DNA from: Canicola haemoglobinophilus
Lineage (GTDB): Bacteria; Pseudomonadota; Gammaproteobacteria; Enterobacterales; Pasteurellaceae
DNA: 64,000 nt
Direction: 5' to 3'
Assembly: GCF_002015075.1 (NCBI RefSeq)
Contig: NZ_MUXZ01000016.1
Span: 7,934-71,933 of the forward strand
Part shown: positions 7,074-15,633 of the stretch, in pieces
Layout of the letters: each line of letters opens with the position of its first letter
Position numbering within the stretch: the first letter of the stretch is position 1
The notes under the pieces: generated by a model
The model's input: only the letters and a program-made list of their open reading frames with translations
Told to the model about the DNA's origin: nothing
Databases searched by the model: none
Position numbers and translations under genes: made by a program

Positions 7074-7236
7074 GGACTTATTCCTATTTTTGTTTTTCAA
7101 ATTGTTGTCATATTGCGTAAGTTCTTTTTTGTTGTCATTTTCTTGGCTATGTTAAAGGCTGTTTGACAGTGAACAGCGATCATTCATTTCTTTGCTTTTC
7201 CTTATTATGCAGTTAAGCAAAATCAAGGATTAATAG

Positions 7237-8985
7237 ATGACTGAGATTACTTTGGATAATAAGCGTGAAAGCCGTTTGCTTTACTTTGCTGGTTGGCGTA
7301 TTACGGATATTGCCGAGAAATTAGGCTTGCCTATTTCTACTATTTCAAGTTGGAAAGATAGGGAGAAATGGGACGATATTGCGCCTGTTGGTCGGGTTGA
7401 AAATACGTTAGAAGCAAGGATGAATTTACTTATTCTGAAGGAGAATAAAACGGGCCATGATTTTAAGGAAATTGATTTACTTGGGCGCCAAATGGAAAAA
7501 ATGGCAAGAATTAAGAAATATTCCAATGGCGGCGGTAATGAAGTTGATTTAAACCCTAAATTAGAAAAACGTTATAGCGCAGAACGGAAATATCGAGATA
7601 AAAATCCGATTACCGCAGAGCAAGAAGAATTACTGATTAATGGCTTTTTTGATGGTATTTTTCAGTATCAGCGCCATTGGTTTGATGCGGGTAATCATTA
7701 TCGCATTCGGGAAATTTTAAAAAGTCGCCAAATTGGAGCGACTTATTATTTTGCTCGTGAGGCTTTTGTTGATGCGTTAAAAACGGGGCGTAATCAGATT
7801 TTTTTATCAGCAAGTAAAAAACAGGCTTTGCAATTCCGTTCTTATATTACGGCTTATGCCAAAGAAAAAGCAGATTTAGAACTTAAAGGCGAAACGATTT
7901 TATTACCCAATGGGGCTGAGCTGATTTTTTTAGGAACAAATTCTGCTACGGCACAAAGTTATCATGGCAATTTATATTTTGATGAATACTTTTGGGTGCC
8001 TAAATTCGGGGAGATGCGCAAGGTGGCGAGTGCTATGGCCGCACAAAAGCAATATCGTCAAACTTACTTTTCTACACCTACCACAAAAGCATCTGATGCT
8101 TATAAATTTTGGTCTGGCGAGCTATTTAATAAACGCCGTGCCAATGAAGATAAAGCTGAATTTGATATTAGCCATAAGAATTTGCAATCAGGGCGGCTTT
8201 GTGCGGATAGGCACTGGAAACAAATTGTCACGATTTATGATGCACAAAAGGGCGGTTGTGATTTATTTGATATTGAAGAATTGCGCTTTGAGAACTCAAC
8301 GGAAGAATTTGACCAGTTATTTATGTGTCAGTTTGCTGATGATAATACCAGTATTTTTAAATTTGCTGATTTACAGGCTTGCCAAGTTGATAGCTATGAG
8401 GAATGGCAAGATTTTAAACCTTTTTATTCTCGTCCTTTTGGTAATCGTGAAGTCTGGATTGGTTATGATCCTGCTTTTACGGGTGACCGTGCCGCATTAG
8501 CGATTGTTGCTCCGCCTAGAGTTGAAGGCGCTGATTTTCGTGTTTTACATTACGATACTTTCCATGGCTTAGATTATGAGCAACAGGCAAGTAAGATTGC
8601 TGATTATTGTAAAAATTATCATGTCACTAAAATTACTGTTGATAGAACAGGTATGGGCGATGGTGTTTTTCAGTTGGTCAAGAAATTCTTTCCTTCTGCA
8701 GTGGGGCTAACTTATGACTTGAACTTAAAAAATGAGATGGTTCTGAAGACGTTAAACTTGGTGCAGAAAAGACGGATTAAATGGGATGGGAAGGAAATTA
8801 TTAATAGTTTTATGACAATTAAACGTCAAGCAACGAAAACTGGACGCCAGATGACTTATGTTTCTGACCGTTCGCAAGATGCAAGCCATGGCGATTTAGC
8901 TTGGGCAATTATGCATTGTATTTTGAACGAGAATTACGGCGGCGGCAATCATCGTAGCCAATCTACCATTTTTACTTTTGAATAG
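7237..8985 (+). CDS. phage terminase large subunit (P2 gpP-like)
   Basis: 582 residues, near P2 gpP (590). Residues ~8-40 form a helix-turn-helix-like region (RITDIAEKLGLPISTISSWK). The ATPase part has a Walker A-like segment (LKSRQIGATYYFA, ~residue 163) and Walker B (LYFDEYFW, ~residue 248). The C-terminal nuclease domain starts at WIGYDPAFTGDRAALAIV (~residue 407) and includes VDRTGMGDGVF. The protein drives DNA packaging into proheads. It is divergent from gene O, with a 163-base intergenic region that should hold both late promoters. Start ATG at 7237 follows AAGGA. Confidence 0.9.
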   Translation: MTEITLDNKRESRLLYFAGWRITDIAEKLGLPISTISSWKDREKWDDIAPVGRVENTLEARMNLLILKENKTGHDFKEIDLLGRQMEKMARIKKYSNGGGNEVDLNPKLEKRYSAERKYRDKNPITAEQEELLINGFFDGIFQYQRHWFDAGNHYRIREILKSRQIGATYYFAREAFVDALKTGRNQIFLSASKKQALQFRSYITAYAKEKADLELKGETILLPNGAELIFLGTNSATAQSYHGNLYFDEYFWVPKFGEMRKVASAMAAQKQYRQTYFSTPTTKASDAYKFWSGELFNKRRANEDKAEFDISHKNLQSGRLCADRHWKQIVTIYDAQKGGCDLFDIEELRFENSTEEFDQLFMCQFADDNTSIFKFADLQACQVDSYEEWQDFKPFYSRPFGNREVWIGYDPAFTGDRAALAIVAPPRVEGADFRVLHYDTFHGLDYEQQASKIADYCKNYHVTKITVDRTGMGDGVFQLVKKFFPSAVGLTYDLNLKNEMVLKTLNLVQKRRIKWDGKEIINSFMTIKRQATKTGRQMTYVSDRSQDASHGDLAWAIMHCILNENYGGGNHRSQSTIFTFE

Positions 8986-8998
8986 GATCTAATACAAA

Positions 8999-9985
8999 AT
9001 GGATAAATCTAAATCTGTACATGCCTTTACTTTTGGCGACCCTGTGCCTGTTTTAGAGGGTGCTGATATTTTGAATTACTTTGAAAGTGTGTTGCTACAC
9101 GATAAATATTATATGCCACCCATTGATTTTAATGGGCTATCTCGTGCTTATCGTTCTGCTGCGCATCATCAGAGCGCTATCACTGTGAAGAAGAATATTT
9201 TGCTTTCTACTTGTAAAACGACCGCACTTTTACCACGTACGACACTTGAGAAGTTAGTGAATGACTATTTGATTTTTGGTAATGCTTACCTAGAAAAAAT
9301 TACTAATTCTTGGGGTAAAACTATTGCGCTTGATGTGCCGTTGGCTAAGTATGTGCGTAAGGGGATTGAGCAAGGTATGTTTTACTTCTTACATAATTTT
9401 AATGAACATGAGTTTGCAAAAGATAGCATTTTTCATTTAATTAATCCTGATATTAATCAAGAAATTTATGGCTTACCTGATTATTTTTCTTCGTTGCAAT
9501 CTGCTTTTTTAAATGAGAGTGCCACTTTATTCCGTCGCAAATATTATCAAAATGGCGCACATGCTGGGGCGATTTTGTATCTTACGGATCCGATGCAAAA
9601 TGAAGATGATATTTTGGCTATCAAAGAGCAATTAAGCCAAGCCAAAGGAAAAGGAAACTTTAAGAATTTATTTATTCATGCGCCAAATGGTAAAAAGGAC
9701 GGTATTCAAGTTATTCCGCTTTCAGATATTGTTGCTAAAGATGAATTTTTGAATATTAAGAACTCTAGCCGTGACGATATATTAGCGGCTCATAGAGTGC
9801 CGCCGCAATTAATGGGGATTATCCCAACAAATGCGGCTGGTTTTGGCGATGTTGAAAAGGCTGGGAAAGTCTTTTTTATCAATGAGATTAAGCCACTACA
9901 ACAGCGCCTAGAAGAAGTGAATCATTGGCTTGGTGAAACAGTGATTACTTTTACACCTTATGAACTATTAAATGATAAGAACTAA
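8999..9985 (+). CDS. phage portal protein (P2 gpQ-like)
   Basis: 328 residues (P2 gpQ is 344). Family blocks include FTFGDPVPVLEGADILNYFE at the N-terminus, YYMPPIDFNGLSRAYRSA, the centre NLFIHAPNGKKDGIQVIPLS and RVPPQLMGIIPTNAAGFGDV near the C-terminus. The portal ring sits at one vertex of the head and is the channel for DNA. The gene starts 13 bases after the terminase gene, so P and Q form one transcript, followed by an intrinsic terminator at about 10,004. It looks complete and is the last phage gene on this side. Confidence 0.9.
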   Translation: MDKSKSVHAFTFGDPVPVLEGADILNYFESVLLHDKYYMPPIDFNGLSRAYRSAAHHQSAITVKKNILLSTCKTTALLPRTTLEKLVNDYLIFGNAYLEKITNSWGKTIALDVPLAKYVRKGIEQGMFYFLHNFNEHEFAKDSIFHLINPDINQEIYGLPDYFSSLQSAFLNESATLFRRKYYQNGAHAGAILYLTDPMQNEDDILAIKEQLSQAKGKGNFKNLFIHAPNGKKDGIQVIPLSDIVAKDEFLNIKNSSRDDILAAHRVPPQLMGIIPTNAAGFGDVEKAGKVFFINEIKPLQQRLEEVNHWLGETVITFTPYELLNDKN

Positions 9986-10003
9986 TACATAAATAAAATA
10001 TTA

Positions 10004-10027
10004 AAGTCTGCTTGTGCAGGCTTTTTT
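10004..10027 (+). terminator. Rho-independent terminator after portal gene
   Basis: Stem AGTCTGC / GCAGGCT (one G-T pair) with loop TTGT, followed by TTTTTT. It lies about 20 bases after the portal stop and should end the terminase-portal transcript. Confidence 0.8.
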
Positions 10028-10029
10028 AT

Positions 10030-10450
10030 TGCCTAAAATAAGCCGTTTTATTCCCTCGCAAATAAATATACTTGCCTTAGTCTATTATATAAAACCACAA
10101 CATAATTCAAACTTGAAAAATAAATTTTTGCTTATTTTATAATCACTCAAGCCCCCCAAAAATCGCAGCAAACCCCACGCCACGCCCGCACATTAAAAGT
10201 ATATGTTTCAACGCAAAAAATAGATCCTTATATTCCCTTTCCTGTACTAGTCCCATTTAGATCTTTAACTCAGATCTTTAAAACGCAATACAACGCATAA
10301 AAACGCAAAATTAGATCTTTCACAGAGTTATTTTAGTTGATTTAAATCAAATAAGTTTAAATTAACAAATGCGATCCAAAACTGATCCAGATAATATTTA
10401 ACTTATTGATATATTTAGGGTATTGGTTCCAGCTAGTCGCACCAAATTAT
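10030..10450. other. gene-free prophage edge with repeated motifs and possible attachment-site remnant
   Basis: No credible gene is seen. Between 10,210 and 10,320 the hexamer AACGCA occurs four times (10210, 10282, 10292, 10302) and AGATCYTT four times (about 10222, 10259, 10272, 10313), all in direct orientation. At 10424-10444 the sequence TGGTTCCAGCTAGTCGCACCA ends in CACCA and stands just before an intrinsic terminator, which resembles a tRNA or tmRNA 3' end without the rest of the gene. Taken together this may be an old phage attachment region with integrase arm sites. This is inference; no integrase gene remains. Confidence 0.35.
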
Positions 10451-10474
10451 AACCTCCCTAGTGGAGGTTTTTTG
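10451..10474 (+). terminator. Rho-independent terminator
   Basis: Perfect stem AACCTCC / GGAGGTT around a CTAGT-containing loop, followed by TTTTTG. No gene lies immediately upstream on the plus strand except the possible tRNA-like 3' remnant at 10424-10444, which it may once have served. Confidence 0.8.
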
Positions 10475-10564
10475 TTGTTAAATTCAACCAGAATTTTGTA
10501 TTTGAATCTACTTATTAATAAGTGCGGTTGGTTTTTATAAAAATTTTAAGGTGGATATAGATAA

Positions 10565-10609
10565 AATATGCTCCATAAGTTTAAAAATAAAACTTTGATG
10601 GAGCATATT
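10565..10609 (-). terminator. terminator of the deoxyribose catabolic operon
   Basis: Long inverted repeat: AATATGCTCCAT pairs with ATGGAGCATATT, with an inner AGTTT / AAACT pairing around an AT loop. On the minus strand it lies 17 bases after the stop of the epimerase-like gene and is followed by a T-rich stretch. Confidence 0.65.
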
Positions 10610-10625
10610 TGTAGGTTGTTAGATA

Positions 10626-11642
10626 CTAATTTTCTAAACCAGTTAAGACACTAAATGAACGAGTAGTATGAGGTTCAAGCATTATTAATGTCCCGCTTTT
10701 TTCAGCAGCCAGATAACCTTCAGGGCGACAAGTTGCAGGTAGAGCAAACGCAGCAACTTGTTGATCCTGATTATATAAAATCCAACGAGTGGCAGAATTA
10801 AACTGTTGAGAATCAAATTCGGTACGATAACAATGACCTTTTGGCGAATGCATTCTATAAACAAGCCTTTCTTGATATGTTGAAAGATTATCCATAAAAA
10901 ATACGATTTCAGGATCGTAATACTCCGGTTGATCAAGCTTAGCTAAACCATTTCGATTTGCCTTCAGTTGTTGATTGAAATCCAACCATTGTGCTGTTGG
11001 TTTTACATGATCTGGAATTGATTCTCGTAAGGTAATTGCACTATCAGGGATATTTTGTTCGAAGTAAGCATTTTCTTCATAGCAATAGTTCATATGGCAC
11101 ATATATTGCAGTGGCATAGCAACAGAGGCTAGGTTAGTAACATCCATATTAATATGGAATAACCCACTATTCGGATACATCACCACGCTAGGTTTAGCTA
11201 AATAATGATGCCCAAATCCTTTGACATATTCGTACTCACTAACGACTTTTAGTGTAGTATCTGAAATTTCTATCCAGCATTTATCCATTGTTGCACAAGG
11301 CATTTCGCCATGTAGTGGATGGCTATCTTCTGGAGAAGGGCAACCATTACAAAGTAAACCTGAATGGAAAGCAAAGCATCCGTAAGTATCTATAATGACA
11401 TTACCCACTTTCGGCGCTGCAAACATATTTTTCATACAGAGATTATGCCCTTCAAATTCAGCATCCCAGATCATTTGTCCATAGTAAGGTAAAATAACTA
11501 GCATACCTTTACTATTAGTTAATCTTAATCCCTCAATTCCAGATGAATATTTGAAAGCACTGACTTTAAATTGATTATTGGCAATAATGACCTGTTCTGT
11601 TTCTGTAAATTGTTGTTTTGATAAATAGATTGTAGCAGACAT
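10626..11642 (-). CDS. deoX: DeoX-like aldose 1-epimerase family protein
   Basis: 338 residues of the DUF4432/aldose-1-epimerase type: a beta-rich sugar-binding protein. Visible blocks are GMLVILPYYGQMIWDAEFEG, FAFHSGLLCNGCPSPEDSHP then LHGEMPCATMD (the HGE motif typical of these mutarotase relatives), and YMCHMNYCY. It is the last gene of a deoK-deoP-deoX order, like the deoQKPX locus of Salmonella. There deoX is the gene of unassigned function, often taken as a deoxyribose mutarotase. The role is inferred from context. The start ATG follows GGAGAATATT. Confidence 0.75.
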   Translation of the reverse strand: MSATIYLSKQQFTETEQVIIANNQFKVSAFKYSSGIEGLRLTNSKGMLVILPYYGQMIWDAEFEGHNLCMKNMFAAPKVGNVIIDTYGCFAFHSGLLCNGCPSPEDSHPLHGEMPCATMDKCWIEISDTTLKVVSEYEYVKGFGHHYLAKPSVVMYPNSGLFHINMDVTNLASVAMPLQYMCHMNYCYEENAYFEQNIPDSAITLRESIPDHVKPTAQWLDFNQQLKANRNGLAKLDQPEYYDPEIVFFMDNLSTYQERLVYRMHSPKGHCYRTEFDSQQFNSATRWILYNQDQQVAAFALPATCRPEGYLAAEKSGTLIMLEPHTTRSFSVLTGLEN

Positions 11643-11651
11643 AATATTCTC

Positions 11652-12953
11652 CTATTTATTATTTAAGTTACGGAAACGATACCAGAAGTAATAAGCTATA
11701 TAAACAAAGCAAACCATTGGGACTATAAATGCGGTTTGTAATGAACCAACTTGATCTGATACAAATCCATGTACAGCTGGCACAACGGCTCCGCCAATAA
11801 TTGACATAACCACAATAGCTCCAGCAATTTCACGATATTTGTTTTCTACTACTTCAATGGATGCACCGTAGATAGTTGCCCAACAAGGTCCCATGAATAC
11901 ACTTACAATAATAGCAGCATAGACTGCAGAGAAATCTTGTACAAATGCTGTATAAGCAAGAGCTACAGTACCTAATACAGAATATAAGAATAAGATTAAA
12001 TGCCCATTGAATTTAGTCATTAAGAAATTTGCAATAAGTTTACCAACGAAATAAGCAATGAAACTATATACCATGAAGTTAGATGCATCGCGTTCATTCA
12101 TATCACTTAAGCTTAACGCTAAACGAATAGTAAATGACCATACAGCAACTTGTAAACCTACATAGAGGAACTGAGCGAAGATACCTTTTTTGAAAGTGCT
12201 ATGTCCTGCTAGGTATTTGATTGTTTCCATAAATGTTGGACTGCTAGCTTTGCCTTGTTCTTCTGTTGGCTCAACTTTACATTTAGGAAATTGAATAATT
12301 AAGAACAGAATTGCAATAACAATTAGAATAAAAATCATGTATTTGTAAGGTTGCAAGGTATGTTCAAGTAAGGTTAATTTGAATGTATGGATTTGTTCTG
12401 CTGTCATTCCTGCCATTTGTTCTTCAATAGATGCACCTTCTTGGAAAACCAAATATTTTCCTAATAAAATACCTGCAATTGCACCAACTGGATGGAATGT
12501 CTGACTGATATTTAGTCTTAATGTGGCAAATTTTTTACTCCCAATCATCAAACTATATGTATTTGCAGCTGTTTCTAAAAAGCTTAAACCGATAGCAATA
12601 GAGAAAATTGCGGCTAAGAACATTGTATAAGTTGCCATATGAGATGCTGGGTAGAACATTGCACAGCCAATGATATACACAATTAATCCGATCAGAATAG
12701 CAAATTTATAGGTTGTTTTTTTGATAATTAATGAGGCGGGAATTGCAATTAAGAAATAACCTCCATAGAAAGCACTTTGAACAAGTGCGCTAGCAAAATC
12801 ACTTAACGTGAAAACACTTTTAAATTGAGTAATTAAAATATCATTTAAACTTGCAGCTGCTGCCCAAAGTGGGAATAAGCAAGAAAGCAAAATAAATTGT
12901 AATAATGGTGTTTTATCTAAATAACCATCCGGTAGTTGTTTGAATTTAGCCAT
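11652..12953 (-). CDS. deoP: FucP-family sugar:H+ symporter, likely deoxyribose permease
   Basis: About 433 residues from the preferred start MAKFKQLPDGYLDKTPLLQF (GGAG eight bases upstream); a longer frame running into the kinase gene has no good initiation signal. About twelve hydrophobic helices and FucP-type blocks are present (QSAFYGGYFLIAIPASLIIK, FLETAANTYSLMIG, FMGPCWATIYGASIE). FucP-family members import fucose, glucose/galactose or N-acetylglucosamine; Salmonella DeoP, in the same gene order, imports 2-deoxyribose. Located in the inner membrane between the kinase and epimerase genes, spacing about 10 bases each side, so one operon. Confidence 0.8.
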   Translation of the reverse strand: MAKFKQLPDGYLDKTPLLQFILLSCLFPLWAAAASLNDILITQFKSVFTLSDFASALVQSAFYGGYFLIAIPASLIIKKTTYKFAILIGLIVYIIGCAMFYPASHMATYTMFLAAIFSIAIGLSFLETAANTYSLMIGSKKFATLRLNISQTFHPVGAIAGILLGKYLVFQEGASIEEQMAGMTAEQIHTFKLTLLEHTLQPYKYMIFILIVIAILFLIIQFPKCKVEPTEEQGKASSPTFMETIKYLAGHSTFKKGIFAQFLYVGLQVAVWSFTIRLALSLSDMNERDASNFMVYSFIAYFVGKLIANFLMTKFNGHLILFLYSVLGTVALAYTAFVQDFSAVYAAIIVSVFMGPCWATIYGASIEVVENKYREIAGAIVVMSIIGGAVVPAVHGFVSDQVGSLQTAFIVPMVCFVYIAYYFWYRFRNLNNK

Positions 12954-12963
12954 AATATGCTCC

Positions 12964-13887
12964 TTAGTTTGTGATTGATTTTTTAAATTGTTCAAATTGC
13001 TCTAGTGAAGGATAGGAAGATTGGGTTCCTTTTCCTATAACACTTTGGGCTGCGAATAAAGATGCTTGCTCTAACGCAATTTGAATATCGCCAGTTTGCA
13101 CAAAATAGTGAGAGAAACAGCCAATAAATGCATCACCAGCACCACTTGAATCAATCGCATCTACTTTTGTTGGTGGGATATGAACTCGTTTTTCTTGGCT
13201 CAGCCATAATGCTCCGCGACTTCCCAGAGTAACAATTAAGTTTTTTAGACCTTTATTTAACAATAGTTCAGCAGCCTGTTCGATTTGTTCTAAAGTTTCA
13301 ACAGGAAGTCCTGTTAAAATTTCGAGCTCTGTTTCATTCGGCATAAAGAAATCGCATTTACAAGCGTATTCAAGATCTAAATCTGGATGTGCAGGAGCTG
13401 GGTTTAAAATTACAGGAATATTATTTTTATTGGCAAAATCAATAGTGTAATAAACCGTCTCCAATGGAACTTCTAATTGTAGAACAAGCAGTTGGCATTG
13501 TTTTAAATCTTTACTGGCTTCGTCAATATCAACAGGTTTTAAGTAATTGTTTGCGCCTTTAATAATCAAAATTTGATTTTGCGCATTTTTGTCAACAAAA
13601 ATCGGGGCAACACCACTTGAACATCCTGTTACTTTTTTAACATGACGATTATCAACCCCATATTTAGCAAAGTTGGCGATAGTATTGTCTGCAAATAGAT
13701 CATCGCCAACTTTACTGACCATCATTACTTGGCTACCTAGTTTAGCAGCTGCGATAGCTTGATTTGCACCTTTACCTCCACAACCAATTTCAAAGCTTGG
13801 AGCTTCAAGTGTTTCTCCCCATTTCGGCATTTGATCTACGTAGGTCACCAAATCAACCATATTAGATCCTATTACGGCAATTTTCAT
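12964..13887 (-). CDS. deoK: PfkB-family sugar kinase, likely deoxyribokinase
   Basis: 307 residues, the ribokinase size. N-terminal signature GCGGKGANQAIAAAKLGSQV (family signature 1) and C-terminal DSSGAGDAFIGCF with the catalytic Asp (signature 2). Substrate-side motifs (GSNMVDLVTYVDQMP, GETL) are ribokinase-like. Next to deoC, a FucP-type permease and a DeoR regulator it most likely phosphorylates 2-deoxyribose to deoxyribose 5-phosphate, the DeoC substrate. Ribose as substrate cannot be excluded from sequence alone. It is the first gene of the minus-strand operon; divergent deoC lies 156 bases away. Confidence 0.83.
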   Translation of the reverse strand: MKIAVIGSNMVDLVTYVDQMPKWGETLEAPSFEIGCGGKGANQAIAAAKLGSQVMMVSKVGDDLFADNTIANFAKYGVDNRHVKKVTGCSSGVAPIFVDKNAQNQILIIKGANNYLKPVDIDEASKDLKQCQLLVLQLEVPLETVYYTIDFANKNNIPVILNPAPAHPDLDLEYACKCDFFMPNETELEILTGLPVETLEQIEQAAELLLNKGLKNLIVTLGSRGALWLSQEKRVHIPPTKVDAIDSSGAGDAFIGCFSHYFVQTGDIQIALEQASLFAAQSVIGKGTQSSYPSLEQFEQFKKSITN

Positions 13888-13961
13888 TTTATTCTCCTAT
13901 TGTGTTAAAATAATAATAAATTTATTTGTTTTTAGTTTATATTGAATTTAATGTTAAAAAA

Positions 13962-13975
13962 GTGACAAAGATCAC
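13962..13975. promoter_or_regulatory. CRP-binding site in the deoK-deoC divergent promoter region
   Basis: GTGACAAAGATCAC: half-sites GTGA and TCAC with the canonical six-base spacer, in the middle of the 156-base divergent intergenic region. It could serve both directions. Just downstream (about 13985-14010) an imperfect palindrome (ACATTTATT, spacer, AATAATGT) is a candidate operator for the DeoR-type regulator. The CRP half-sites are read from the sequence; use by both promoters is inferred. Confidence 0.7.
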
Positions 13976-14043
13976 AGAAATAAACATTTATTTAATCAAT
14001 AATGTAAACATTCTTTCATTGTAATTAACTTGAGGTTTAACTT

Positions 14044-14709
14044 ATGAATATTGCTCGTTATATAGATCATACTGCGCTAAGTGCAGACACAACTATTGCT
14101 AAAATTAATCAGCTATGCCAAGAGGCAATTTCTCATCATTTTTGGTCAGTGTGTATTAATCCGGCTTATATTTCTTTAGCAAAATCTTTATTAAAAGATA
14201 CAGATGTAAAAGTTTGTACTGTAATCGGTTTTCCATTAGGTGCAAATATGCCAGAGGTAAAGGCTTATGAAACTAAGCTGGCTATTGATGCTGGTACTGA
14301 TGAAGTTGATATGGTTGTAAATATTGGTTGGGTAAAAAGTGGTTTATGGGAAGAGGTAAAACAGGATATTTCTCTTGTTTTTCAAGCTTGTGATCAAACA
14401 CCATTAAAAGTTATTTTTGAAACCTGCTTGCTCACTGATGATGAAATCATTAAATTAAGTAAAATATGTTCTGAAATTGGGGTCGCTTTTGTAAAAACTT
14501 CAACAGGATTTAGTCATAATGGCGCAACAATCGAGGCTGTAACAATCATGCAACAACATGTTAGTGAAAATGTTAAAATTAAAGCTTCTGGTGGAGTGAG
14601 AAGTAAAGAAACCGCAGAGCAAATGATAAAAGCTGGTGCAAGTAGATTGGGAACCAGCTCTGGAGTTGCTATCGTAACGGGGATGGCGACGCCGAATAGC
14701 CAATATTAA
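14044..14709 (+). CDS. deoC: deoxyribose-phosphate aldolase
   Basis: 221 residues, the short class I DERA form. It cleaves 2-deoxyribose 5-phosphate to glyceraldehyde 3-phosphate and acetaldehyde. The Schiff-base lysine is in FVKTSTGF (~residue 152), with VDMVVNIGW (Asp/Lys region, ~residue 97) and VKIKASGGVRS (~residue 178). The N-terminus IARYIDHTALSAD is the family start. It faces away from deoK and shares the CRP site between them. The regulator gene follows 28 bases later, so the two are probably co-transcribed. Confidence 0.93.
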   Translation: MNIARYIDHTALSADTTIAKINQLCQEAISHHFWSVCINPAYISLAKSLLKDTDVKVCTVIGFPLGANMPEVKAYETKLAIDAGTDEVDMVVNIGWVKSGLWEEVKQDISLVFQACDQTPLKVIFETCLLTDDEIIKLSKICSEIGVAFVKTSTGFSHNGATIEAVTIMQQHVSENVKIKASGGVRSKETAEQMIKAGASRLGTSSGVAIVTGMATPNSQY

Positions 14710-14737
14710 TCTATATTTTTATTAAGGAGTGAGCCTA

Positions 14738-15424
14738 ATGGTTTCTCGACTAGAAAAATTGTCTTTCTTATTAAAGCAACAACCACAAATTCATTTACGT
14801 GATGCGGCGGAACTACTTGGTGTGTCGGAAATGACAATTAGGCGAGACATTAACAGTGGCGATACTCCTTTTAAACTATTAGGTGGCTATATTGTTTTTG
14901 CTGAGCCAAGAAAGCATGAATATCAAGTCTTAGAGCAACAAACTAAGCATATTACAGAGAAATTATGTTTAGGAGAGAAGGCTGCGAGCTTGATTGAGGA
15001 AGATGATATTGTATTTTTTGATTGTGGCTCAACCATTCCATTTATTGCTTCACAAATTGATCAAAATTTGCATTTTACGGCAATATGTTGCTCACTTAAT
15101 ACATTTACAGTTTTATCAGAAAAACCAAATTGTAAATTAATCTTGATTGGTGGAGAGTATTCTTCTCATAATGCTTTTTTCCAATCTTTAAGTGAGCAGA
15201 ATGAAGTAGATTTGATTTTTACTGATAAAGCTTTTATTTCTGCGGCTGGATTTAGCCAGGAAAAAGGTGCAACTTGTTTCAGCTTGCAAGAGGCTAAGTT
15301 AAAGAGAAAGGCGATTGCTAAATCTAAAAATCCAATTTTAGTGGTAGATAAATCAAAAGAAGATAAGCTAAGTTCTGCTTTTATTGCCCCCCTCTCATCT
15401 TTTAATCAAATTATTACTGATTAA
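14738..15424 (+). CDS. DeoR-family transcriptional regulator (DeoQ/DeoR-like)
   Basis: 228 residues from the preferred start MVSRLEKLSFLL, which lies eight bases after AAGGAG; an upstream in-frame GTG overlaps that ribosome-binding site and is unlikely. N-terminal winged helix-turn-helix (LRDAAELLGVSEMTIRRDIN) is the DeoR signature. The C-terminal sugar-phosphate sensor domain has FFDCGSTIPFIA and ISAAGFSQEKGATCFSLQEA (the 'G...D' effector region of DeoR proteins). It probably represses the neighbouring deoxyribose genes until deoxyribose 5-phosphate accumulates. A hairpin with a T run near 15,460-15,485 may end the transcript. Confidence 0.85.
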   Translation: MVSRLEKLSFLLKQQPQIHLRDAAELLGVSEMTIRRDINSGDTPFKLLGGYIVFAEPRKHEYQVLEQQTKHITEKLCLGEKAASLIEEDDIVFFDCGSTIPFIASQIDQNLHFTAICCSLNTFTVLSEKPNCKLILIGGEYSSHNAFFQSLSEQNEVDLIFTDKAFISAAGFSQEKGATCFSLQEAKLKRKAIAKSKNPILVVDKSKEDKLSSAFIAPLSSFNQIITD

Positions 15425-15500
15425 TGAAAAATTTATAAGCCATCTGAATTTCTTGAAAAAAGAGCGGTGGCTTTTTTCATTTTTTATTTCCAACTTATTT

Positions 15501-15514
15501 GTGATTTAGATCAC
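15501..15514 (+). promoter_or_regulatory. CRP-binding site upstream of nagB
   Basis: GTGATTTAGATCAC: perfect GTGA/TCAC half-sites with six-base spacing, preceded by TTT and followed by TATTTTAGG. It lies about 125 bases before the nagB start, which fits cAMP-CRP activation of amino-sugar catabolism. Confidence 0.75.
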
Positions 15515-15633
15515 TATTTTAGGAAATAGGCTAATTATTATTAGATTTAGTGTATCACTTACTTTATAATTCAGTTTGTGAAATAAAACTTCATTTTATA
15601 TCGTCCAATATTGAAAATAATTAAGGTGATTTT

